Positions 27,862 through 37,366 are shown, numbered from the stretch's first letter. The stretch is DNA of 64,000 bases from JAHEKD01 sp965204695 (GCA_965204695.1 OZ242007.1:1488001-1552000), one strand, 5' to 3'. The notes: generated by a model not told the origin, from the sequence alone. Made by a program: numbers and translations.

Positions 27862-28206
27862 ATGAACTCTAAAATAAAAGCAGCTTTTAGGTGGATTGTA
27901 CCAACGGCGTTAGTGATTGGTTTTGCTTTTCAGACTGCATTTGCCGACCACAAGCATTATAAAAAACGCCATAAATATTCACATAGTTATCATCACAATC
28001 ATACCCCTTATTGTGATCATGGCTATGGATATAAACATCGTTATAGAAACAATTACTACCATAATGGGCATTATTACCATAAGCCTCACCATTATGGATA
28101 CAAACGTAAATATCGAGATGGACATCGATTTAAACGTCATTCAAAATACTATGGACACCGCTCTGGTTATCGTGGCGATGGATTTGTGGTGATTTACTAC
28201 GATTAA
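27862..28206 (+). CDS. Small secreted His/Tyr/Lys-rich protein
   Basis: A 114-residue protein. I use ATG 27862, preceded by GAGGG, rather than the upstream GTG at 27832. A signal peptide (IVPTALVIGFAFQTAFA) is followed by about 85 residues dominated by His, Tyr, Lys, Arg and Gly, with repeats such as HYYHKPHHYGYKRKY and a single Cys. Such composition suggests binding of metals, nucleic acid or acidic polysaccharide. No enzymatic motif is present and the family is not one I can name. Confidence 0.75.
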   Translation: MNSKIKAAFRWIVPTALVIGFAFQTAFADHKHYKKRHKYSHSYHHNHTPYCDHGYGYKHRYRNNYYHNGHYYHKPHHYGYKRKYRDGHRFKRHSKYYGHRSGYRGDGFVVIYYD

Positions 28207-28212
28207 TTAGCC

Positions 28213-28322
28213 CCGGATTCAATCCGGAATTTCCCAAATCCGACTCCTTCCTTTCTCATTGAAACCCCGGCATTTAGCCGGGGTATGAGTACTAATATTT
28301 AATGCCCCGGCGCAAAACCGGG
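28213..28322. repeat. Three CCGG-rich hairpins between convergent genes
   Basis: Three stem-loops follow each other: CCGGATT/AATCCGG (28213-28227), ACCCCGGC/GCCGGGGT (28264-28284) and CCCGG/CCGGG (28306-28322). They share CCGG cores and sit in the gap between the His-rich protein and the flavodoxin-fold gene, which converge. The middle one is a good stem and may stop transcription, although no U-run is present. They may be degenerate copies of one REP-like unit. Confidence 0.5.
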
Positions 28323-28325
28323 TAC

Positions 28326-28787
28326 TCAGAATATCTTCGTTTCCAATCCTGCTGCCATATACATACCAAATTCCTCACAATCTGCTAACCACTGTTGCTG
28401 AAACTCACCTTTCATGACCAGTGGCTCATGGATTTCTTTCCAGCGTAATCCGGTTATGATTTTTTGCATTGACAATGTTGCGCCAGTGCCATCCAACCCG
28501 CCTTTAATAAACAAGCTATAGGGTAATCCCTGTGTTTGCTCTAAACAGGGATAATAAATTCGCTCAAAAAAATCCTTAATCTGCCCGCTCATGTAACCGA
28601 AATTTTCGGTGGTACCCACAATGATGCCATTAGCCCAAAGCACATCGTCTGCACTAGCGTCTAGTGGTTCGGAGAATTTGATCTCTATCCCTTCGACATC
28701 AGGGTGTTTTGCCCCAGCCAATACTGCATCGGCAAGTTTTTTTGTGTTGGGTGAAGGTAGATTACAGACGATGAGTAAGTTTTGCAT
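28326..28787 (-). CDS. Flavodoxin-fold NAD(P)H-dependent reductase-like protein
   Basis: A 153-residue FMN-binding type protein. The phosphate loop is NLPSPNTKKLADAVLAGA and the second FMN loop is GTTENFGYMSGQIKDFFERI, which matches the NAD(P)H:quinone reductase/WrbA-like superfamily. It is short but complete. The function is a generic redox role; no partner is visible. It is downstream of the glycolytic operon terminator, so it is probably transcribed separately. Confidence 0.85.
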   Translation of the reverse strand: MQNLLIVCNLPSPNTKKLADAVLAGAKHPDVEGIEIKFSEPLDASADDVLWANGIIVGTTENFGYMSGQIKDFFERIYYPCLEQTQGLPYSLFIKGGLDGTGATLSMQKIITGLRWKEIHEPLVMKGEFQQQWLADCEEFGMYMAAGLETKIF

Positions 28788-28809
28788 AATTACAGTTTGC
28801 CAAATAGAA

Positions 28810-28832
28810 AAAGGGCGGTCAAACCGCCCTTT
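28810..28832 (-). terminator. Intrinsic terminator of the glycolytic operon
   Basis: A perfect 10-bp stem AAAGGGCGGT / ACCGCCCTTT with a three-base loop lies 18 bp past the fba stop on the minus strand, and is followed by a run of T in that direction. It is well placed to end the tkt-gap-pgk-pyk-fba message. Confidence 0.85.
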
Positions 28833-28850
28833 CTTGATATTAACTTAATG

Positions 28851-29876
28851 TCAAGCTGCTTCTTTTTCCAGCTCTTCACTGTACTGACCTAAAGATGCCA
28901 ATCCATTCATACGGGCACGATGTGCGGCAACTTTTCTTCCTGCTTCAACATTATCTGGACTTCCATTCCAGGCTGTCATCGCGGCTTGTTGTAAAGCGCG
29001 GCCGTAGGAGAATGTAACATTCCAAGGTAGATCTTTACCCAATGAATTCATGGCACTCAAATGAGCTGCTGCCTCTTCATCAGTTTGACCACCCGATAAG
29101 AATGCAATGCCTGGTACTTCTGCGGGGACTGTGCTGAGCAAACATTCGATTGTTCGTTCAGCGACTTCCTGCACGCCAGCTTTATCAGTTGCATCAAGAC
29201 CTGAAGTCACCATTGAAGGTTTCAAAACAATACCCTCCATGATTACACCTTGCTCTCGTAATTGATCGAATACTAACTGCTGTGCCGATTGTGTTGCTTC
29301 GAATGAGCGCTCAATCGTATGGTCACCATTAATCAATACTTCAGGCTCCACAATAGGCACAATGTTGGCTTCCTGACAAAGCGCTGCATAACGTGCCAAA
29401 CCGTGTGCATTAGCCATGTTAGCTGCTGGGCTTGGTGTGGTGTCAGAAATGTTATAAACCGCGCGCCACTTTGCAAAGCGGGCACCCAGTTCATAATATT
29501 CAGCTAAACGATCTCGTAAACCGTCTAAACCTTCTGTGACTGTTTCACCAGGGTGACCAGCTAATGCTTTAGCTCCAGCATCAACTTTAATGCCTGGAAC
29601 AATGCCCAAATTTTGCAAATGCTGCGCAAATGACACACCAGAAAGCATATTGTCACGAAGGGTTTCATCAAACAAAATTGCCGCAGCAATATAGTTTTCA
29701 ATACCTGGAGATGTGAGTAACATATCACGATATTCGCGTCGTTTATCCTCGGTGGTTGGAATACCCAATTTTTCAAATCGTTTGGCACATGTTGGATGAC
29801 TTTCATCCATAGCCAAAACGCCTTTGCCCGGCGCTACCATCGCCTGGGCGGTTTGTTTTAAAGCTTCTATATCCAT
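28851..29876 (-). CDS. fba: Class I fructose-bisphosphate aldolase
   Basis: A 341-residue class I aldolase that forms or cleaves fructose 1,6-bisphosphate through a Schiff base. The catalytic Lys is in GIVLKPSMV, and GKGVLAMDESHPTCAKRF is the conserved N-terminal block. PIVEPEVLINGDH and FLSGGQTDEEA complete the active site. Last gene of the glycolytic operon; class I rather than class II aldolase at this place is common in some gammaproteobacterial lineages. Start ATG 29876. Confidence 0.95.
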   Translation of the reverse strand: MDIEALKQTAQAMVAPGKGVLAMDESHPTCAKRFEKLGIPTTEDKRREYRDMLLTSPGIENYIAAAILFDETLRDNMLSGVSFAQHLQNLGIVPGIKVDAGAKALAGHPGETVTEGLDGLRDRLAEYYELGARFAKWRAVYNISDTTPSPAANMANAHGLARYAALCQEANIVPIVEPEVLINGDHTIERSFEATQSAQQLVFDQLREQGVIMEGIVLKPSMVTSGLDATDKAGVQEVAERTIECLLSTVPAEVPGIAFLSGGQTDEEAAAHLSAMNSLGKDLPWNVTFSYGRALQQAAMTAWNGSPDNVEAGRKVAAHRARMNGLASLGQYSEELEKEAA

Positions 29877-29902
29877 CGTTATTAAACTCCTGCTATAACT
29901 TC

Positions 29903-31351
29903 TTAAACTTGAATAACTTTCATTACATTCGTACCACCGGAAACACCCGTGAGATCACCTTTAGTAATGATGATTCGCTCACCAAGATGAATAATTCCGC
30001 GTCGTACTAATTCATCAACAACTTCTTGATCGGCCTGTTTTTCAGCAAATTCGCCAATATCAAGATTAACGGGAAACACACCACCGAAAAGCGTTACTCT
30101 TCGGTGGGTTGAAATATGGCGAGATACTGCATAAATCGGTATGTCGCCTAGTACCCTTGACAACCATTTTGCGGTATCGCCAGATTCGGTCAATGCAATA
30201 ATCGCACTTATATTAAATCGATTTGCGACAAACATACTGGCCATGGCAATGGCTTCATCCACCCGGGCAAATGTTCCTTCTACACCAAAATGCTGTAAGG
30301 TATTTTCACTCAAACGGTGTTGTTCTGCTCCACGGCAAATGCGTTTCATCGCACTAATAACTTTATCAGGATGCTTTCCGATAGCCGTTTCAGCAGATAG
30401 CATTACTGCATCAGTGCCATCAATCACTGCGTTAGCTACGTCTAACACCTCTGCACGTGTTGGAATTGGGCTATCAACCATAGACTGCATCATTTGAGTG
30501 GCAACAATAGCAACTCTATTATGTTCGCGGGCTTGCTTAATGATGCGTTTTTGCACACCAGGTAATTCATGATCTCCAATTTCAATACCCAGATCACCAC
30601 GAGCCAACATCACAGCATCAGTTGCCTGAATGATATCTTCAATATTTTCAATCGCTTCGGTACGCTCAATTTTTGCGATCATCTTGCCGCTGCCGCCAGA
30701 GGCCTTGAATAATTCTCTTCCCACTTGAATATCAACACCGTTTCTAACAAATGACAATGCTAAAAAATCGGCATGCATTTCACCGGCTGTTCTTATATCC
30801 CTGTGGTCCTTATCGGTCAAAGCAGGTGCTGATAGTCCACCTCCTTGTAAATTGATACCCTTGTTATTCGACAACGGCCCAGCCATCTCCACCTTGGTAA
30901 ATATCTTAGAGCCTTGAACTTTTTCTACCCGTAACGAAATATCACCATCACCCAAAAATAACAAGTTTCCTGATTTAACGTCCCGTGGTAGTTCTTTGTA
31001 GGAAATGCTAACTTGATTTTGGTCTCCTGCGGCCTCATCAAGCTCTGCATCAAGCACAAATTCATCACCTTGATTAAGTTCAATCTGGCCGTCTTGAAAG
31101 CGGCCTATACGAATTTTCGGTCCTTGTAAATCAGCTAAGATTCCTACATATTTTTTTTGCTCAATCGCACACTTTCTGACCATCTCAGCCCGGGCAATTT
31201 GTTCTTCTGCGCTGCCATGAGAAAAATTAATACGGGCGACATTCATACCCTGTTCGATCATTTTACAGATCATTCCTTCAGAATCAGTAGCCGGTCCTAG
31301 TGTAGCGATTATTTTAGTACGCCGAAATTCTGTGTGATAGGGATTAGTCAT
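29903..31351 (-). CDS. pyk: Pyruvate kinase
   Basis: A 482-residue pyruvate kinase, of the usual length. Active-site motifs are MNVARINFSHGS, then MIAKIERTEAIENIEDI with the catalytic Lys, and AVMLARGDLGIEIG; the C-terminal allosteric domain is present. It lies between pgk and fba with gaps of 15 and 26 bp, in the same operon. Confidence 0.95.
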   Translation of the reverse strand: MTNPYHTEFRRTKIIATLGPATDSEGMICKMIEQGMNVARINFSHGSAEEQIARAEMVRKCAIEQKKYVGILADLQGPKIRIGRFQDGQIELNQGDEFVLDAELDEAAGDQNQVSISYKELPRDVKSGNLLFLGDGDISLRVEKVQGSKIFTKVEMAGPLSNNKGINLQGGGLSAPALTDKDHRDIRTAGEMHADFLALSFVRNGVDIQVGRELFKASGGSGKMIAKIERTEAIENIEDIIQATDAVMLARGDLGIEIGDHELPGVQKRIIKQAREHNRVAIVATQMMQSMVDSPIPTRAEVLDVANAVIDGTDAVMLSAETAIGKHPDKVISAMKRICRGAEQHRLSENTLQHFGVEGTFARVDEAIAMASMFVANRFNISAIIALTESGDTAKWLSRVLGDIPIYAVSRHISTHRRVTLFGGVFPVNLDIGEFAEKQADQEVVDELVRRGIIHLGERIIITKGDLTGVSGGTNVMKVIQV

Positions 31352-31366
31352 TGTGTTGTTATCTCC

Positions 31367-32548
31367 TCAGGCAGTTGTTCTTTGCTCCAGTATCTCTACC
31401 GCTGGAAGCGTTTTTCCCTCCAGGAACTCCAGGAACGCACCTCCTCCAGTAGAGATATAGGAAATTTTATCGGTAAGATTGAATTGGTCAATAGCTGCCA
31501 AGGTGTCACCCCCACCCGCAATTGAAAAAGCGTTGCTATCGGCGATTGCTAAGGACATTGTTTTAGTACCTTGAGCAAATTGAGGTATCTCAAACACGCC
31601 CACTGGCCCATTCCAGACAATAGTACCTGCGGTTTTCATCATCGCCGCATATTTTTCTGCGGTTTCAGGACCTATATCCAAGATTAGATCATCATTACTA
31701 ACTTGATCTACAGACTTAATAATCGCCTCAGCCTGATCCGAAAACTCAGTGGCAACCACCACGTCAGTTGGAATCGGGATGTCTGAATTATTCACTTTGG
31801 CATTTTCGATTAATGCTTTAGCTTGAGGAATCAAGTCAGATTCATAAAGCGATTTACCAACCGAATAACCCGCTGCAGCGATAAATGTATTGGCGATACC
31901 ACCACCGACAATAAGTTGATCAACTTTACTGCTTAATGTTTCCAATACTGTTAATTTGGTTGAAACTTTTGATCCACCAACGATCGCCACAACCGGCGAT
32001 TCTGGATTTTTCAAAGCCTTGTCTAAAGCTTCAAGTTCCGCTGTTAATAATGGACCGGCACAGGCTTGGGGGGCGAATTTCGCAACACCATGGGTAGAGG
32101 CTTGAGCACGATGGGCTGTACCGAAAGCATCCATCACAAAAATGTCACAAAGCTTAGCCATTTTCTTAGCTAGATCGGCATCATTAGCCTTTTCGCCCGG
32201 ATTAAAGCGAACGTTTTCTAATAGTACAACCTGGCCAGCAGCCACATCAACGCCATTGAGCCAACCTTTAACAAGTCGCACTGGTTGACTCAAATGAGAA
32301 GATAAACAATCCGCAACGGGTTGTAAGGAAAATTCCTCAGCATATTCACCCTCAGTAGGACGACCCAGATGTGACATCAGCATGACGGCTGCATTTTGCT
32401 CTAGCGCAGATTTAATAGTTGGCAATGAAGCCACAATTCTTTTGTCGCTAGTTACTTTGCCATCAGCAATCGGCACATTCAAATCCTGGCGAATTAGAAC
32501 CCGTTTGCCATCAAGCGCTAAGGACTTCATTGAAATGACTTTATTCAT
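31367..32548 (-). CDS. pgk: Phosphoglycerate kinase
   Basis: A 393-residue phosphoglycerate kinase. RVLIRQDLNVPIADGKV opens the substrate-binding domain, MSHLGRP and DAFGTAHRAQAS follow, VAIVGGSKVSTKL starts the nucleotide domain and GGGDTLAAI is the C-terminal loop. It is encoded 42 bp after gap, with a terminator-like hairpin in the gap. Confidence 0.96.
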   Translation of the reverse strand: MNKVISMKSLALDGKRVLIRQDLNVPIADGKVTSDKRIVASLPTIKSALEQNAAVMLMSHLGRPTEGEYAEEFSLQPVADCLSSHLSQPVRLVKGWLNGVDVAAGQVVLLENVRFNPGEKANDADLAKKMAKLCDIFVMDAFGTAHRAQASTHGVAKFAPQACAGPLLTAELEALDKALKNPESPVVAIVGGSKVSTKLTVLETLSSKVDQLIVGGGIANTFIAAAGYSVGKSLYESDLIPQAKALIENAKVNNSDIPIPTDVVVATEFSDQAEAIIKSVDQVSNDDLILDIGPETAEKYAAMMKTAGTIVWNGPVGVFEIPQFAQGTKTMSLAIADSNAFSIAGGGDTLAAIDQFNLTDKISYISTGGGAFLEFLEGKTLPAVEILEQRTTA

Positions 32549-32559
32549 AAAAAGTAAAA

Positions 32560-32581
32560 ATCGGAGTCCATAGACTCCGAT
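32560..32581 (-). terminator. Terminator-like hairpin between gap and pgk
   Basis: A 9-bp perfect stem ATCGGAGTC / GACTCCGAT with loop CATA lies between the gap stop and the pgk start. In the minus direction it is followed by a T-rich stretch (TTTTTACTTTTT), so it can act as an intrinsic attenuator making gap more abundant than the downstream genes. Confidence 0.65.
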
Positions 32582-32590
32582 CTAAAATAT

Positions 32591-33604
32591 TTAAGCCGCG
32601 TTAACCAGGGCCTTAGTCGTATCTAACATTCGGTTAGAAAAGCCCCACTCGTTGTCATACCAGGCACACACTTTAACTAACGTACCTTCAGTAACTCGTG
32701 TCATACCCGCATCATAAGTTGAAGAATGGGCATCATGATTGAAATCACTAGAAACTAATGGTGCTTCGTTATAGCCGAGAATACCCTTGAGTTCTCCTTC
32801 TGCTGCCTCTTTTAGAATACTGTGTACTTCGTCAACTGTAGTTTCACGTGCAGCCTGGAAGGTTAAATCAACCAGAGAAACATTAATGGTAGGCACACGA
32901 ATTGAAAATCCATCCAACTTACCATTTAAATCAGGTAACACTAAACCTACAGCAGCAGCGGCACCCGTTTTGGTTGGAATCATGTTTTGACTGGCAGAAC
33001 GGGCACGACGTAAATCTGAATGATAGACATCGGTCAGGACTTGGTCATTCGTATATGAGTGAATCGTATTCATCAGACCGCTGACCACACCAATTTTTTC
33101 ATGTAGAGGCTTTACTAATGGCGCTAAGCAGTTAGTGGTGCAAGAGGCGTTTGAAATAACAGTGTCAGAAGCTTTTAGAACATCATGGTTAACACCATAA
33201 ACGATTGTTGCATCAACATCACTGCCACCAGGAGCTGAAATAACAACCTTTTTGGCGCCGCCCGCAATATGAGCACTGGCTTTTTCTTTGCTAGCAAAAA
33301 AACCGGTTGATTCCAACACAACATCGACACCCAATTCATCCCAAGGCAATTTAGCGGGATCACGCTCTGCCAAGACTCGCATTTTGTCGCCATTTACAGT
33401 CAGGTAATCACCGTCTACACTTACCTCACCGCCGAACTTGCCATGTGCTGTATCATATTGCAGCAAATGAGCGTTAGTTTGAGCATCGCCCAGGTCGTTA
33501 ATCGCTACCAGGTCAAATTCATCACCGCGACCAGATTCAAACAAGGCTCGGCAAACATTACGTCCAATACGTCCAAAGCCATTAATTGCAATTTTAATTG
33601 CCAT
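32591..33604 (-). CDS. gap: Glyceraldehyde-3-phosphate dehydrogenase
   Basis: A 337-residue NAD-dependent GAPDH. The Rossmann motif is INGFGRIGRNV at the start; the catalytic Cys is in SNASCTTNCLAPL and the catalytic His follows in HSYTNDQ. WYDNEWGFSNRM closes the protein. I prefer ATG 33604, preceded by GGAGA, to the GTG one codon upstream. Second gene of the glycolytic operon, after tkt. Confidence 0.96.
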   Translation of the reverse strand: MAIKIAINGFGRIGRNVCRALFESGRGDEFDLVAINDLGDAQTNAHLLQYDTAHGKFGGEVSVDGDYLTVNGDKMRVLAERDPAKLPWDELGVDVVLESTGFFASKEKASAHIAGGAKKVVISAPGGSDVDATIVYGVNHDVLKASDTVISNASCTTNCLAPLVKPLHEKIGVVSGLMNTIHSYTNDQVLTDVYHSDLRRARSASQNMIPTKTGAAAAVGLVLPDLNGKLDGFSIRVPTINVSLVDLTFQAARETTVDEVHSILKEAAEGELKGILGYNEAPLVSSDFNHDAHSSTYDAGMTRVTEGTLVKVCAWYDNEWGFSNRMLDTTKALVNAA

Positions 33605-33671
33605 CACTGTTTCTCCACAGATTCAAGTTAAGATTGATATAGCCTACAAAATGGGCCGTTATTATAGCGAT

Positions 33672-35678
33672 TTAAGCTATCGCTTGCTTTACGGTATTTA
33701 CAACATTTTCAGTCGTGATACCGAGATATTCATAGACCGCGTTACCGGGTGCGGACTCCCCAAAACCGTTAATGCCAACAACATTGTTTCTATGTTTAGT
33801 GTATTTAATCCAGTAATCGGCAATACCTGCTTCAACTGATATGATTGGCAAATCTGTTGGTAATACTGAGTTCTGGTAGCTTTCGTCTTGCGCATCAAAT
33901 ACATCAGTTGAAGGCATTGAGACAACTGAGACTTGTATTCCTTCATCCTTAAGTGTCTGCTGTGCTTCAAGTGCTAAACCAACTTCCGTCCCTGTTCCGA
34001 TAATTACGGCTTGAGGTTCGCTGGCAGCACTGATGACATATGCTCCTTTATTAATATCGGTAATTTGCTCTGCTGTTCGCTCCACAAACTTGGCATTCTG
34101 ACGGGAAAACAACAAACTGGTTGGACCATCTTTACGCTCAACGGCATAGCGCCATGCCACCGCGGATTCCAAGGTATCACAAGGCCGCCAGACTGACATA
34201 TTGGGCATTAATCTTAAGGTTGCGGCCTGCTCTACTGCTTGATGAGTCGGGCCGTCCTCACCCAAACCAATGGAATCATGAGTGAAAACGTTAATATTCT
34301 GTATTCCCATCAATGCAGCCATTCGCAGTGCATTGCGCGCATATTCTGAAAACATCAGGAAGGTTCCACCATAAGGTATAAAACCACCATGCAAGGCAAT
34401 ACCATTGTTGATGGCAACCATGCCAAACTCACGCACACCGTAATAAATGTAATTACCACTGGTATCATCTTTAGAGATTGGATTACAGGTGCTCCAATTG
34501 GTGTGATTCGAACCCGTTAAATCAGCCGAACCACCGATAAATTCCGGTAGAAACGGTCCAAAACCATTAAGTGCAAACTGGGAAGCTTTTCGAGTAGCAG
34601 CAGTCTCGGCCTTCTCATTGGTATCATTGATAACACCATCTGCCTTATTCGCCCAATCATCTGGTAATTGACCACTTGTGCGTCGTTTAAACTCTAAAGC
34701 CAATTCCGGAAATTCCGTCTTATAAGCTTCAAATTTTGATTGCCAGTCGCTTTGAGCTTGCTGGCCTTTTCCTGTGGCTGACCAACCTGCATAAACTGAA
34801 TCTGGAATCTCAAAGGGCCCATGATACCAATCAAGCTTTTCACGCACTAAAGCAATTTCATCTTCTCCAAGTGGTGAACCATGAGAAGATTCTTTACCGG
34901 ATTTATTGGGTGATCCAAAACCGATCACGGTTTTACAACAAATAAGTGTAGGTTGATTATGATTTACTTTGGCTTGATCAATCGCCACTTTGACAGCTTC
35001 AGGATCGTGCCCATCCACATTTTGAATGACCTGCCAATTATAGGACTCAAATCGCTTGGGCGTGTCATCGGTAAACCAGCCATCGACTTCACCATCAATT
35101 GAAATGCCATTATCGTCATAAAAAACGATAAGTTTGCCTAAACCCAATGTACCAGCCAATGAACAGACCTCATGGGAAATGCCTTCCATCAAGCAACCAT
35201 CACCCGTAAACACATAGGTGTAATGATCAACAATACAATGCCCTTGTTGATTAAAATTCTCACCGAGATTCTTTTCCGCCAATGCCATACCAACTGCATT
35301 GGCGATTCCCTGTCCTAAAGGACCTGTGGTTGTCTCTACTCCTGGAGTAATGGCATATTCTGGGTGTCCTGGCGTTTTGGAGTGTAATTGACGGAAATTT
35401 TTGATTTCCTGCATCGGCAAATCGTAACCCGACAGGTGCAACAGGCTATACAAGAGCATCGAACCGTGGCCATTTGAAACGACAAAACGATCGCGATCCA
35501 CCCATTTTGGGTCTGAAGGGTTATGTTTGAGATAATCTGACCATAATACCTGGGCAATATCGGCCATACCCATGGGCATCCCGGGATGGCCTGACTTCGC
35601 CGTCTGAACAGCATCTGCTGATAAAATTCGAATAGCATTTGCCAGTTCACGCCGACCAATCGCTTGATTTTCAGACAT
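33672..35678 (-). CDS. tkt: Transketolase
   Basis: A 668-residue thiamine-diphosphate enzyme, the usual length. HPGMPMGMADIAQVLW, the ThDP-binding GDGCLMEGISHE and the pyrimidine-domain EDGPTHQ are all present. First gene of the tkt-gap-pgk-pyk-fba operon, whose order is common in Gammaproteobacteria and links pentose-phosphate and glycolytic flux. Start ATG 35678; its promoter must lie in the 174-bp gap before the divergent nucleotidyltransferase-like gene, where I see no confident -35/-10 pair. Confidence 0.96.
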   Translation of the reverse strand: MSENQAIGRRELANAIRILSADAVQTAKSGHPGMPMGMADIAQVLWSDYLKHNPSDPKWVDRDRFVVSNGHGSMLLYSLLHLSGYDLPMQEIKNFRQLHSKTPGHPEYAITPGVETTTGPLGQGIANAVGMALAEKNLGENFNQQGHCIVDHYTYVFTGDGCLMEGISHEVCSLAGTLGLGKLIVFYDDNGISIDGEVDGWFTDDTPKRFESYNWQVIQNVDGHDPEAVKVAIDQAKVNHNQPTLICCKTVIGFGSPNKSGKESSHGSPLGEDEIALVREKLDWYHGPFEIPDSVYAGWSATGKGQQAQSDWQSKFEAYKTEFPELALEFKRRTSGQLPDDWANKADGVINDTNEKAETAATRKASQFALNGFGPFLPEFIGGSADLTGSNHTNWSTCNPISKDDTSGNYIYYGVREFGMVAINNGIALHGGFIPYGGTFLMFSEYARNALRMAALMGIQNINVFTHDSIGLGEDGPTHQAVEQAATLRLMPNMSVWRPCDTLESAVAWRYAVERKDGPTSLLFSRQNAKFVERTAEQITDINKGAYVISAASEPQAVIIGTGTEVGLALEAQQTLKDEGIQVSVVSMPSTDVFDAQDESYQNSVLPTDLPIISVEAGIADYWIKYTKHRNNVVGINGFGESAPGNAVYEYLGITTENVVNTVKQAIA

Positions 35679-35852
35679 GTTATTACTCTTTAAATCGCCT
35701 ACTTAAAATTTTGCATGCGATAATAGCAGATTGACTAAGCTGGGTGTAGATAAGCCCTGAAAAACTGGCAATTTTAGATCATGTTGACACCTAAAACAAA
35801 CATGCTCATCAAGCAATCAACCATAGAAATGTTTACTTTCTAACTTATATTC

Positions 35853-37010
35853 ATGACGAACGACACAGTTCAAAACCAAATTGAGCTAGCTGCCCACTGG
35901 CGTCAATTTTGTATTGCCATATTGACAGGTAAAATGGTTAATCTTGGACCTCTAGATATTCCTCACCATTTGCAGGATGATTTTATTCAATTTCTTCATC
36001 GGCACGGCCTGGAAACATTATTGATTGACCTGATGGATCAAAACGAAATAACCAACCTCTTACCTAAAAACACGATAAACCATTTAACTAAAATCAGACG
36101 TGATACCCATATAAAGGAAATTTACCGAGCAAAACATCTACAAAAATTCTTGGATTTATTAGCTAAAGCTGAAACCAAATGCTTGGTTTTGAAAGGCGCG
36201 GCTCTTGCTCATAGCTTTTATCAACACCCGTTCCAAAGACCTCATTTGGATACTGATATCCTGATCGAACAAAAAGATAAGGATAAGATTAATCAATTAT
36301 TACTGGCTAATGGATTTATTAAATCCACTAATATTTCTGGCAAGTTAATCAGTCATCAAAATACATACAGACAAATTGATCTAGGCATTGCCCATGCCTA
36401 TGATATCCACTGGAAAATTTCGAATCGTAATGCCTATGCTGACCTATTCGATTTCAATAAGCTTTATGAACGTAAAATAACTCTCTCTGGGTCAGATTTT
36501 TCATTTTATACACTTGATGAGATAAATACATTTTTACATCTTACTGTTCATTATTTCGGGCATCGTAGTGATGAACGTGATCGTTTAATCTGGGTTTACG
36601 ATTTGCATTTAATCGCAAACAAATTTTCTAACCAACAATGGGATTCATTACTGGAAATCTCAAATCACAAGCGTCTTGACCCTTTGATCAAACATCTATT
36701 GGAACTGTGCAAAAATACATTAGCGACAGAAATACCTCAGCATGTTTTTGACAGGCTGAAACAATCACGAATTCAGCTCAGCGAGATCGAATTTAAGCGA
36801 CTAAATGCTGAGCAGTGGACAAGGATTGATCAGTTCAAATCAGACTGGGACGTTTTTAATTTTAAGCAGCGGTGTTTGTTGTTAAAAGAATATTTATTAC
36901 CGCCGAGTGATTTCATTTTAAAGCAAAATAATTCTACTAATAAATTATTATTACCTTATTTTTATATTCGCCGGATCGTTACTGGAGGAATTAAACTTAT
37001 AGGCAAGTAA
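35853..37010 (+). CDS. Nucleotidyltransferase-like protein (PF14907 type)
   Basis: A 385-residue protein whose N-terminal half carries VLKGAALAHSFY followed by PHLDTDILIEQKDKDKI, the pattern of the uncharacterised nucleotidyltransferase family NTP_transf_5 (Asp-X-Asp metal site). HLTVHYFGHRSDERDRLIWVYDLH is a further conserved block. These proteins often occur with PqqD-like proteins, HprK-like kinases and asparagine-synthase-like enzymes in RiPP (lasso peptide) or surface-polysaccharide loci, and all three partners are in this window. The target is unknown. It converges with the PqqD gene, with only 5 bp between the two stops. Confidence 0.75.
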   Translation: MTNDTVQNQIELAAHWRQFCIAILTGKMVNLGPLDIPHHLQDDFIQFLHRHGLETLLIDLMDQNEITNLLPKNTINHLTKIRRDTHIKEIYRAKHLQKFLDLLAKAETKCLVLKGAALAHSFYQHPFQRPHLDTDILIEQKDKDKINQLLLANGFIKSTNISGKLISHQNTYRQIDLGIAHAYDIHWKISNRNAYADLFDFNKLYERKITLSGSDFSFYTLDEINTFLHLTVHYFGHRSDERDRLIWVYDLHLIANKFSNQQWDSLLEISNHKRLDPLIKHLLELCKNTLATEIPQHVFDRLKQSRIQLSEIEFKRLNAEQWTRIDQFKSDWDVFNFKQRCLLLKEYLLPPSDFILKQNNSTNKLLLPYFYIRRIVTGGIKLIGK

Positions 37011-37015
37011 TGTGT

Positions 37016-37276
37016 TCAATCTGTTTCTACAATCAGGTTGTTATTCATTAATTCATCAATTAAGTTTTTCAAATCACTTTCAATTTGATCAGCCGGTGCA
37101 TCATACTCTTGGATCATAATTTCGACCACTTTAGCAGGTTCGCCATGTTCAGCCAACAAGTCAACCATGCGTGCTCCTACTTCATCCAAACCAAAGTATT
37201 TACCGCTTTCAAGGTCAAGAATAACCAGCTCATCACCCACTTTTTGGTTTACCGAGGTTTCTGGAATTTTATACAA
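37016..37276 (-). CDS. PqqD-family protein (RiPP recognition element, lasso B1-like)
   Basis: An 86-residue stand-alone PqqD-type winged-helix protein. ILDLESGKYFGLDEVGARMVDLL is the conserved beta-hairpin/helix that binds leader peptides in lasso B1 and PqqD proteins. The start is TTG 37276 with AGAGA upstream; no ATG is available. It is separated from the precursor and cyclase genes by about 14 kb, filled mainly by the giant secreted protein. It should present the leader of the precursor at 51495-51674, by analogy; this is inference. Confidence 0.8.
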   Translation of the reverse strand: MYKIPETSVNQKVGDELVILDLESGKYFGLDEVGARMVDLLAEHGEPAKVVEIMIQEYDAPADQIESDLKNLIDELMNNNLIVETD

Positions 37277-37320
37277 GTTAATAATCTCTTTAGTAAATTG
37301 AAGATTAGTTTAGCCTAAAA

Positions 37321-37347
37321 AAAACCGGGGTCAATGACCCCGGTTTT
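37321..37347 (-). terminator. Intrinsic terminator of the giant SdrD_B gene
   Basis: A 13-bp perfect inverted repeat AAAACCGGGGTCA / TGACCCCGGTTTT around a single base lies 20 bp past the stop of the giant gene on the minus strand, with A/T tracts on both sides. It also separates that gene from the PqqD gene. Confidence 0.88.
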
Positions 37348-37366
37348 ATATTAGTTGTAATAGTGT

